Part shown: one piece after another, positions 15,384-23,600 of the stretch
How positions within the stretch are numbered: position 1 is the stretch's first letter
How the letters are laid out: each line of letters begins with the position of its first letter
Assembly (NCBI GenBank): GCA_001899145.1
Contig: MKVF01000018.1
Coordinates: forward strand, 124,001-188,000
DNA: 64,000 nt
DNA from: Flavobacteriia bacterium 40-80
GTDB taxonomy: Bacteria; Bacteroidota; Bacteroidia; Flavobacteriales_D; Crocinitomicaceae
Direction: 5' to 3'
Position numbers and translations under genes: made by a program
The notes under the pieces: generated by a model
Told to the model about the DNA's origin: nothing
Databases searched by the model: none
What the model saw: the letters and a program-made list of their open reading frames with translations, nothing else

Positions 15384-17483
15384 TTAGAAATTATTTCGCC
15401 ATCCATTTGATGCAGGACGGTCCTGATTGATTATTACAAATTCATCCTCATGCTCCGGTAGTTGCTCAACTTCCGTTTCTCTTGGTTGGAATCTATTTAA
15501 GCCCGGTATTTGAAACCGTACTTTAGGTTCTGGCTGTTGTTCTTTACCAATAACCAATACCTTGTCGATTGTTTTCTTTTGAAGCTTTGCAAACGCTTCT
15601 ACAGATGCCACATATTTTGATTGTATCTCACGAGCTGCACGATCTGCATCTGTCTGCTCAGCCTGAGCACGATTGTAGCGTGGTATAGGTAGCAGTTCAC
15701 AAACATATTCTCCGTCTAAGAATGCAATCGCTTTAAGAACGGATCCATCGTTAGCATCCAGCCAATATACCTGAAGGGGCTGACCTTCAATTTTCTTCAT
15801 TTTGGCAATCAGAGATTCACCTGTCAGAATCTGACCATCATCTCCAATCATTCGTTTTCGGCCTTGTAATATGATATAGCCTACATTGCAGGAAGTTTTT
15901 TGTTCATAACCGATATAAGGAAGTATGGCACGCCAGTTTGTTTCAGGTACATCCGGGTTTTGCATCTCAAGGAAATACTCAAACCTTGATAACTCTGCAT
16001 TTTGGGCAGACGGCATATTATTCCAGTCTTCAATATTTTTTAAACGTGCATCAATCAACTGTTCCAGAGGAAGAACAGGAACATGATGATTCCCTTCCTG
16101 GTTTGATTCTGATTTTGCAAATGGTCTGGCTAACCAGCCTAATTCTTTTTTCTCAACCTCGTAACGCAGTTTTCCAAATTCCCTTTCAATATACTTTCCA
16201 CGAGCATTATTAGCTTCAATTCTAACTTTTTGAAACATTGCACCTTCGCGAAGGAACGTTCCTTTGAAAGATGAGTTCAAAGAACTTTCACACTCTAATT
16301 CATAAGGAATAGGCAAATTCCAATCGGTATAATTCCTCACCAATTGGCGGTAAAAATCCAGTATAATACCATCTTTTGTTGCTCCGTAAACAAACGCTGT
16401 AAAACATCCGGAAGCAACGTCACAACCGATATAAAACCAAATTCGTTTTTTAATGGTTTTCGCTTTTCCATTGACAGTGACCTTTTCCTCATATTCAAAT
16501 GGTGGCTGCCGGTCGTCGATGGAAAGTAAGGATCCTGAAAATATTGGCAGATCCATTTCGTGATGAGGTTTGAATAACTGCATATTTCGCTGGCGGTCAC
16601 CGCCACGAATCTGATGTGTGGCAATAGTATTCTCCCAATCTGACAAGTAGGACATAATAGTGGATCGGCTGATTTTCTTGAAATCTTTCGGATTGTACAT
16701 TTCTCCGGTAGATGTGTTAATTACTTCTAAATAGCCGGATAAGAAGCTATCATATTGCCGGGAAACCTCTGTCATTGTCGGTTTGTAGTCTTGTCCGGCG
16801 AACAGGTCATTGAAAAATTTAATAAAAACGGAATCTACCTTGCGGGCATTATCGTTGTTTCTTCTGCCATCAATGAGCGATGTATAACCGTCTTTATCAT
16901 ACTTTGAAAACTTCTTTCGAAGACCGTCTGGAGAGATAGGCAGTGAGTGAGGAACCTCTGTGAAATTGTTGACTTCTGTTGACAGGATAATCCAAATATC
17001 CGAACAGGAAGAATTCATGAATTTCCTAAAAGCCTTTCTGTTTATATATACTTTTTTTACCGTATTCAAAACAGATGCGTTATAGGTGTATTCTTCAATT
17101 TTGGGAAGATCCAATCGCCGGCGATCTTTTCCTTCTGTGTATTCCTGGGAAAAAAATCTGTAAGCTTTCTCATCCCATTCATATTGCTTTGAGAAATAGC
17201 TTTGTCGAACATTTTCCGGAGCATTACCAAATCTATGGACAAGTTGCTGCTGCCATTCACGGCACAACGAGTTAAATTCGACCAAGGACGGGTTTTTTGC
17301 AAATGGTTTTCTAAGTTGTTTTTCACAGCAAGTAATAGAATCCATTCGTTTTTTGAAAGCTCTATAAGAGATCAAACGAAGGCTATCTGGGTGACATGAC
17401 TTATTTTTATCTTCTACAATAATATAAGCCACTTTCACACCCAGTTTACCTTCGTAATATTCGTATGGACTTTCTTTTTGCAT
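15384..17483 (-). CDS. MuA-like phage transposase
   Basis: A 699-aa transposase with N-terminal DNA-binding region, a central DDE-type integrase core and a C-terminal beta-barrel with a proline-rich tail. The first catalytic Asp is in LLSIDDRQPPF (about 323). The strand FYIGCDVASGCFTAFVYG follows. The second acidic position falls in YELECESSLNSSF, where an E seems to replace the usual D. The third is in ARGKYIEREFG (about 433). It carries out strand transfer for lysogenic integration and replicative transposition. It sits behind a small HTH gene under the early promoter. Confidence 0.92.
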   Translation of the reverse strand: MQKESPYEYYEGKLGVKVAYIIVEDKNKSCHPDSLRLISYRAFKKRMDSITCCEKQLRKPFAKNPSLVEFNSLCREWQQQLVHRFGNAPENVRQSYFSKQYEWDEKAYRFFSQEYTEGKDRRRLDLPKIEEYTYNASVLNTVKKVYINRKAFRKFMNSSCSDIWIILSTEVNNFTEVPHSLPISPDGLRKKFSKYDKDGYTSLIDGRRNNDNARKVDSVFIKFFNDLFAGQDYKPTMTEVSRQYDSFLSGYLEVINTSTGEMYNPKDFKKISRSTIMSYLSDWENTIATHQIRGGDRQRNMQLFKPHHEMDLPIFSGSLLSIDDRQPPFEYEEKVTVNGKAKTIKKRIWFYIGCDVASGCFTAFVYGATKDGIILDFYRQLVRNYTDWNLPIPYELECESSLNSSFKGTFLREGAMFQKVRIEANNARGKYIEREFGKLRYEVEKKELGWLARPFAKSESNQEGNHHVPVLPLEQLIDARLKNIEDWNNMPSAQNAELSRFEYFLEMQNPDVPETNWRAILPYIGYEQKTSCNVGYIILQGRKRMIGDDGQILTGESLIAKMKKIEGQPLQVYWLDANDGSVLKAIAFLDGEYVCELLPIPRYNRAQAEQTDADRAAREIQSKYVASVEAFAKLQKKTIDKVLVIGKEQQPEPKVRFQIPGLNRFQPRETEVEQLPEHEDEFVIINQDRPASNGWRNNF

Positions 17484-17663
17484 TTATTCTTCTATTATTG
17501 CTGCAACTTCTTTCTGAAGTAGCTCCTTAGCTCTTTTTCGAATTTCCTTTGATTTATCAGAGTTAAATACATAGTAAAGGCTCATTCTGACTGTTTGAAT
17601 ACTACAATCAAATTCTTTAGCCATTTGCTGCATATAATCGCCGTGAATTCTTATTTTTTTCAT
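17484..17663 (-). CDS. Small HTH protein, first gene of the transposition operon
   Basis: The ATG at 17663 gives a 59-aa protein with a helix-turn-helix (YMQQMAKEFDCSIQTVRMSLYYVFNSD) and a basic C-terminal helix. Position and size match Ner-like early regulators of Mu phages. Its promoter (17690-17722) faces the repressor gene, so it may antagonise the repressor. Confidence 0.65.
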   Translation of the reverse strand: MKKIRIHGDYMQQMAKEFDCSIQTVRMSLYYVFNSDKSKEIRKRAKELLQKEVAAIIEE

Positions 17664-17689
17664 TACTTTGTTTTTGTTAAGTATTTTAG

Positions 17690-17722
17690 CAAATATATAC
17701 AAGTTATCTCGTTTAATGCAAA
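17690..17722 (-). promoter_or_regulatory. Early promoter of the transposition operon
   Basis: Read on the minus strand, TTTG (17722-17719) is followed 21 nt later by TATATTTG (17697-17690), an exact match to the Bacteroidota -33/-7 pair TTTG / TAnnTTTG. Transcription would start near 17683, about 20 nt before the first minus-strand gene. The -33 element overlaps the repressor gene's first codons, suggesting direct competition. Confidence 0.6.
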
Positions 17723-18405
17723 TTTATATGCAAGAAAAATCGCTTATTAAGCAAAATATTTTACAATACATTGATTTTAAAGGTATTTCTAAATATAAAT
17801 TTTACCAAGACAGTGGTATCACAAGAGGAATATTAGATCAAAACAATGGAATGTCTGAAGAAAACACAACGAAATTTCTCGCTTGTTTTCCAGAAGTTAA
17901 TCCTGCATGGCTACTTACCGGAAAAGGGCCGATGTTGTTAAAAAGTTACTCATCATTAGAGAATGAAAATGATATAAGCACAGTAAATGAACCGGTTGCT
18001 TTCTCTGGTAAAAAGAGAGGTATTCCTCTATTACCTATCGAAGCAATGGCAGGAGTGTTTAAAGGGGATATTCAGGTAATGGAATATGAATGTGAGTACA
18101 TCTATATCCCAATGTTTAAAGATGCTCATTTTTTCATGCCGGTATTGGGTGATAGTATGTACCCAACTTATAATAATGGAGATATTGTTGCATGTAAAAA
18201 ATTGGAGTCCTGGTCTTTTTTTCAAATAGGAAGAGTATATGTGATATACACATCTCAAGGAGCAATTATCAAGCGGGTCATGAAAGGAAGCTCAGAAGAC
18301 TATCTATTGATAGTAAGCGACAATGAAGATTACCCGCCATTTGAACTGCCTAAAAATGAAATATTGGGTGTTGCGTTGGTTATTGGCGGGGTTTGGGTGG
18401 AGTAA
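17716..18405 (+). CDS. LexA/S24-type phage repressor
   Basis: A 229-aa repressor from the ATG at 17716; 17728 is an equally good start. The N-terminal helix-turn-helix reads GISKYKFYQDSGITRGIL. The C-terminal S24 peptidase fold has MPVLGDSMYPTYNNGD with the nucleophilic Ser and AIIKRVMKG with the general-base Lys. It would hold the prophage silent and could be lost by RecA-stimulated self-cleavage after DNA damage. It is divergent from the transposition operon across a roughly 50-bp control region. Confidence 0.88.
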   Translation: MQIYMQEKSLIKQNILQYIDFKGISKYKFYQDSGITRGILDQNNGMSEENTTKFLACFPEVNPAWLLTGKGPMLLKSYSSLENENDISTVNEPVAFSGKKRGIPLLPIEAMAGVFKGDIQVMEYECEYIYIPMFKDAHFFMPVLGDSMYPTYNNGDIVACKKLESWSFFQIGRVYVIYTSQGAIIKRVMKGSSEDYLLIVSDNEDYPPFELPKNEILGVALVIGGVWVE

Positions 18406-18479
18406 ATTCTTGTCTTGTTTTTAATAATGTAAATTTACTTAAAAATTACAATACCTGTAGTATCCGCTATTTTTGAGAG

Positions 18480-18668
18480 TTACTGGCAAGCTTTGTTATT
18501 TCGCTTCTCCCAAATCACGTTTGCCGTTGCAATTATCGAGTAGCCATCAGTAGAAAAACCAGACGTGCTGACCCGTTCCCATTCACCTATTTCTTTAAGC
18601 CATTCCACTGCATCAGAATAACCTTTTAAATCGTAGGCAAAACGGGGTCTAACATTGGTTTTTGTCAT
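18480..18668 (-). CDS. Small hypothetical protein
   Basis: A 62-aa protein (MTKTNVRPRFAYDLKGYSDAVEWLKEIGEW...). Its start overlaps the stop of the spanin-like gene by 4 bp, so it is likely real. It converges on the repressor gene. No family recognised. Confidence 0.5.
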   Translation of the reverse strand: MTKTNVRPRFAYDLKGYSDAVEWLKEIGEWERVSTSGFSTDGYSIIATANVIWEKRNNKACQ

Positions 18669-19159
18669 TTTAAAATCAAAGCACCCAATAACACCCCATT
18701 TGTTACCAACGACCAGTTGCGTTGATTCTTAACCTTTTTCAACTTATGTTCACCGATGGCGATAATCGTGTCTTTACTGTTAATGATGTATCGTTGAGCA
18801 GTGATAACACTGTCCTGGACATTAATGATTGTTCGAAGGCTCTTGTTTTCAGCGGTCAGAGTATTGATGAGTGTATCTTGGATCTGCACTATTTGAAGCG
18901 TATCTCTTTTTGCCTTGTATGTTTCCAGCTCTTTCCGAAGATCCGCTATTTCACCATGTATGGCGGCAACGATCTTTTTCTCGTTATTAATTGTGGTGTA
19001 GAAGTTATTAATATCAGCTTCTTTACCTTCAATCCGCTTTTCAATCGCCTTTTCAGACGGAACAGGATAGACTGGAGCAACTCCTTGTTTAAACACCAAG
19101 ATTAGTATCAGTACTGCGATGCCGATAAATGTAAGAATTGGTAAAATGTGCTTTTTCAT
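18665..19159 (-). CDS. Membrane-anchored coiled-coil protein (spanin/Rz-like)
   Basis: A 164-aa protein with an N-terminal membrane anchor (residues about 5-24, ILPILTFIGIAVLILILVF). A long coiled coil (INNEKKIVAAIHGEIADLRKELETYKAKRD, then TAENKSLRTIINVQDSVITAQ) and a final short hydrophobic segment (NGVLLGALIL) follow. The layout fits phage i-spanins or other envelope-spanning accessory proteins. It is the outermost phage gene before the repeat-rich end. Confidence 0.6.
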   Translation of the reverse strand: MKKHILPILTFIGIAVLILILVFKQGVAPVYPVPSEKAIEKRIEGKEADINNFYTTINNEKKIVAAIHGEIADLRKELETYKAKRDTLQIVQIQDTLINTLTAENKSLRTIINVQDSVITAQRYIINSKDTIIAIGEHKLKKVKNQRNWSLVTNGVLLGALILK

Positions 19160-19347
19160 TGTATTGTTGTTGTGTACAAAGATAAGGTTTTAAATATATC
19201 AAACAATATTTAAGTTATTGATTATAAAATAATTAGTTTGTAAAAATACAATGCAAAAAGGGGGTTGTTTCACGGTGTAAATATGTAAATTCAGCGGTTT
19301 TTTTATCTATATGTGGTATGTTTCACGGGTTTTAAAAACATTAAAAA

Positions 19348-19380
19348 GTTCACCCGTGAGTTCACCCGTGAGTTCACCCG
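19348..19380. repeat. Tandem 12-bp repeat GTTCACCCGTGA
   Basis: Two complete copies and a partial third run head to tail (19348-19359, 19360-19371, 19372-19380). Each contains a near-palindrome TCACCCGTGA. Related TTTCACGG sequences occur at about 19268 and 19321 in the opposite sense, so the cluster looks like a multi-site protein-binding array. Confidence 0.75.
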
Positions 19381-19522
19381 AAGCAAAAAAGAGGGTAAAA
19401 ACAGATAAAAGCTGCTGTGTACATACAGGAGGTTTAATGTGCTTTAATTGGCATTAAAAAAGGAGTTAAAAAGGCTTTAAATTACCACTGTTTAAGCCGT
19501 TTTAAGGGCATTCTGAACGTTT

Positions 19523-19595
19523 AATGGTAGTATGTATCACTTTATCTGGTCAGAGTGATAATAGAATGGTAGTAAAATGGTAGTAAATGGTAGTA
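19523..19595. repeat. AATGGTAGTA repeats with helical-turn spacing
   Basis: Four identical 10-mers start at 19523, 19565, 19576 and 19586. The last three are spaced 10-11 bp apart, one DNA turn, which places the sites on one face of the helix. A role as transposase or IHF-assisted assembly sites is inferred. Confidence 0.75.
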
Positions 19596-19620
19596 TCCGG
19601 TTTAGTTGTTTTGGTATTAC

Positions 19621-19689
19621 TTTCAGGCTTTTTTATCGCTAAACCGTTGATTTTTCAGGCTTTTCAGGCTTTTTTTCGGGCTTTTTTTA
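19621..19689. repeat. TTTCAGGCTTTT repeats at the phage/host junction
   Basis: TTTCAGGCTTTTTT at 19621, TTTTCAGGCTTTTCAGGCTTTTTTT at about 19652-19677, and a variant TCGGGCTTTTTTT ending at 19688 form a pyrimidine-rich array. The reading frame of the HNH gene opens directly after it without an ATG. Confidence 0.65.
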
Positions 19690-19690
19690 T

Positions 19691-20680
19691 TTGGTTGTTT
19701 TGTTTTGTAGGGGTTATGAGCTAATTAATAAAGTTGATTCTCTCTACAAAAATCAGTTTGATAAACAAAAGATTATAAATCAACTTAGAGATCTTTCCTC
19801 TAAGAGAGGATATAAATGCGGAAAACAAAATAAATATTTATTAATGATAATTAATAAATATGATATAATTCAACGTTTAAAGCCCTCTGAATTTGATATA
19901 TGGAAAGATAAATTTGACTCAATTATCCCATCTTCTAAAATAACGACAAAATTCTACAATACAATTGTAGATAAAATGGGATATAGTGGATTTCGACAAG
20001 GAGAATATTTGCGTTTTGCTCAAGAATTACAAATAAAATCATGTGCCTACTGTAACGCTCAATTAACTACTATTGCGGATGTTGAATTTTACAAAAGAAG
20101 TAATAAAAAGAAAGGACAACTTAAAGGGGATGTGAGAACACGATATGCAACCTTAGAGTTGGATCATTTTATTGCAAAATCAGAATATCCCTTTTTGGCA
20201 ACTTCCTTTTTTAATCTTATTCCCTCATGTGCATATTGTAATAAATCTAAATCAGCAAATTCTGTTGGTTTTCACTTGTATTCAGAAGATGAAAATCTGG
20301 ATTTCTTTGAGTTTTTTTTAAAACCAGAATCCATCCAGAAATATTGGTCCTCGAAGAAAAATTCTGATCTTGAAGTAGAATTAAAATCTGGGAAAAATGG
20401 AAATGATCTTTTAACACAAGATTTGGTTAAAAGATTTCATATTAACGGGATTTATAATACCCAAAAAGATATAATTGAAGATTTGTTACATAAAAGAGAA
20501 GCCTACAGAAATGCTTATAAAAAGGGATTAACAACACTTGCAAATCGATCAATTTTTCCAGATGAAGCAATGATTGATCGCTTGTTAATTGGTACATATA
20601 CTAAAAAAGAAGAAATTCACAAACGTCCTCTAACTAAATTTACCCAAGATATCGCCCGTCAATTGAAATTAATACCTTAA
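19691..20680 (+). CDS. HNH endonuclease-like protein, first gene of a putative defence operon (N-terminus possibly truncated)
   Basis: The frame begins with TTG at 19691 right beside the phage-end repeats, and no in-frame ATG occurs for about 50 codons. The native start may therefore have been cut off by phage insertion. The core is an HNH/zinc-ribbon fold: SCAYCNAQL, then TLELDHFIAKSEYPFLATSFFNLIPSCAYCNKSKSAN, with two CxxC pairs and the catalytic LDHF(I)..N. This is the pattern of TIGR02646-like and Septu PtuB-like HNH proteins. The helical C-terminal third is unassigned. The stop is 14 bp before the helicase gene. Confidence 0.75.
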   Translation: MVVLFCRGYELINKVDSLYKNQFDKQKIINQLRDLSSKRGYKCGKQNKYLLMIINKYDIIQRLKPSEFDIWKDKFDSIIPSSKITTKFYNTIVDKMGYSGFRQGEYLRFAQELQIKSCAYCNAQLTTIADVEFYKRSNKKKGQLKGDVRTRYATLELDHFIAKSEYPFLATSFFNLIPSCAYCNKSKSANSVGFHLYSEDENLDFFEFFLKPESIQKYWSSKKNSDLEVELKSGKNGNDLLTQDLVKRFHINGIYNTQKDIIEDLLHKREAYRNAYKKGLTTLANRSIFPDEAMIDRLLIGTYTKKEEIHKRPLTKFTQDIARQLKLIP

Positions 20681-20694
20681 AAAACCACATTCCC

Positions 20695-23600
20695 ATGACC
20701 ACTATTGCTTTCCTTGATACAGAAGTAACTTCTCAGCACCACATCGTTGATTTGGGATGCATTCTATCCGATGGACGTAAATACCATGGGAAATCAGTAA
20801 TTGAATGTCTGAATCTGATAGAAGGAACTGATTTCCTGTGCGGTCACAATATCATTCACCATGATATAAAATACCTGAAACTTGCCTTACCTAAATTTGG
20901 GATTGAATCAGAGCATGTCATTGATACCTTGTATTTATCACCGCTATTGTTTCCCAATTACCCTTCACATAAATTATTGAAAGACGATAAGCTATCAGAA
21001 GAAGACTTGAACAATCCCTTGAATGATGCAATAAAAACACAGGAACTGTTCATAAAGGAGTTGGCTGAATTTAGGAAATTACCTGATCCTATAAAACACA
21101 TCTATTTTCAATTACTCTCAAAACAACTGGAGTTTCAGGGTTTTTTCAAATACATGCGAATAAATTACCCTGTCATTCCTTTAGAAACATTGATTCGGGA
21201 AACATTCGGTGAACAAATATGCAGTCATGCACCATTACAAGAATTTATTGATAGAACTCCGGTTGAATTAGCATACAGTTTAGCATTATCAAGAACGACA
21301 GACCGTTGGTCAATTACACCTCCATGGGTATTGAAGCAATTTCAGAAAGTAGAACGAATCGTTCATTTGCTGAGAAATAAGCCCTGTTTAGAAGGATGTA
21401 TCTATTGCAACCAACAGTTGGATGTTCACCGTGGACTGAAAGAATTTTTTGGATTTGATGAATACCGCACATACAATGGAGAAAACCTGCAGGAACAAGC
21501 TGTAAAAGCAGCAGTATCTAACCGTTCCCTGCTAGCAGTTTTTCCAACAGGAGGAGGAAAATCCATTACATTTCAGGTTCCTGCATTTATGAGTGGAAGA
21601 AATGAAAAAGGACTCACGGTAGTTATTTCTCCCTTGCAGTCACTCATGAAAGATCAGGTTGACAACCTGGAAAAAAACGGAAAAGAATGGGCAGTTACAC
21701 TAAATGGCTTACAAGATCCAGTTGAACGTTCAAATGCGTTTGAGCGAGTTGAAAATGGTTCAGCTGCCTTGCTGTATATTGCACCGGAATCCCTTCGATC
21801 CAAAACCCTTTTCAATTTATTGAGAAGCAGACGTATTTCTCGTTTTGTCATTGACGAAGCGCATTGTTTTTCTTCCTGGGGACAGGATTTTCGCGTGGAT
21901 TATTTATACATCGCCGACTTTATTAAGCTATTACAGGATGAAAAGAAACTTAGTGAACCAATCCCTGTTTCCTGTTTTACAGCAACAGCAAAACTGAAAG
22001 TAATTGAAGATATTCAACGGTATTTCAGTGAAAAGTTAGGTTTGAAACTTGATTTGTTTGTTGCCCCAGTAAAACGTGAAAACCTGAGCTATCACGTTTT
22101 TGAACGAAACAGCGAAGAAGAAAAGTACATGGCGTTACGTGATTTACTCGAATCAAAAGAGTGTCCGACAATTGTCTATGTTTCCAGAACCAAGAAAGCT
22201 GTTAAGTTGGCAGAACAGCTTGTGAAAATCGGATTCAATGCCCGAGCTTTTCATGGAAAAATGGAAGCAGCTGAAAAGACAGCCAACCAAAATGCCTTTA
22301 TAAACGATGAGGTGCAGATTATGATTGCTACCTCTGCATTCGGTATGGGAGTTGATAAAAGCAATGTAGGTTTGGTAATCCACTATGATATTTCCGACTC
22401 ATTAGAAAACTATATTCAGGAAGCAGGACGCGCAGGCCGAGACCAATCTATGTTGGCGGATTGCCATATCTTGTTTAATGAAGAAGACCTTGCCAAGCAT
22501 TTTTTATTACTGAATCAGACAAAACTTCACTTAAAAGAAATACAACAGGTTTGGAAAGCAGTAAAACAATTAACAGGAAATCGAGAACAGATTACTTACT
22601 CAGCTCTTGAAATTGCACGAAAATCCGGTTGGGATGAAGACAGTGGAGAATTAGAAACTCAGGTAATAAAAGCGATTGCAGCATTGGAAGATTCCGGTTA
22701 CCTGAAACGCGGACAAAACGTACCGAAAGTATATGCAAACAGCATTTTAAGTAAAAACATTGAAGAAGCCAGAAATACATTGAATGAAGCCGGTCGTTAT
22801 AACCAAAAGGAAATTGATAAGGCTATCCGAATTCTCAGAAGTCTTTTTTCTGCACGAAGTAGAAAGAGAAATGCAGGAGATGAGGCAGAAACACGAATAG
22901 ATTACCTTTCTGATCGACTGGAAATATCGAAAGAACAAGTAATAGCGTCCATCACAATCCTTCGAAATGAGAAAATACTGGATAACGCACTTGACCTGAC
23001 TGCATTTATCAAGCGAGGGGAAAATAAAAACAAATCATTGACAATCTTCCACAAATATGCGAAGGTGGAAAAATTTCTATCCGAAAAACTAACGGAATCG
23101 GAACAAGTATTTCATCTGAAAAACTGGAACGAAGAACTGGAATCCAACGGGATTACAGATGTAGGAGTTAATCATATCAAGACGATCCTATATTTTTGGA
23201 GTATAAAAAACTGGGTCCGAAAAAAACAGTCCTATAACTCTGTGCATCATTTTTCTATTCAACTATTACAACCTGAAGAAACGTTCGTATCCCTGATTCA
23301 GAACAGACATGAACTGGCACAGTTTATCGTAGAATACTTATATGAAAAAAGTCTCTCCGATCATTCAGGAAAGGAAGAATTACTCATGGAGTTTTCTGTT
23401 TTGGAACTGAAAGATGCGTATGAAAGCAGTTCCGATTTATTTAAAATAGCAGTTACCCCCAAAGACATAGAAGATGCCTTGTTGTTTCTTTCAAAAATTG
23501 AAGCCATTAAAATTGAAGGAGGATTTTTGGTCGTTTACAATCGGTTGACCATTGAGCGAATTGAAAAAGGAAATGTACAATATAAGACCGGGGATTATAA

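Larger units (their letters stand above)
19160..19690. mobile_element. Probable end of the Mu-like prophage (repeat-rich transposase-binding region)
   Basis: This 530-bp gene-free stretch lies outside the last phage gene. It holds three families of short repeats: TTCAC(G/C)GG-type sites, AATGGTAGTA sites and TTTCAGGCTTTT sites. Clusters of short ordered sites near the repressor end are what MuA-type transposases bind. The exact terminus and the target-site duplication cannot be fixed because the other prophage end is outside the window. Confidence 0.6.

Noticed and set aside
19348-19380. Possible CRISPR array
   Set aside because: The 12-bp units are directly adjacent with no spacers and no cas genes are present.
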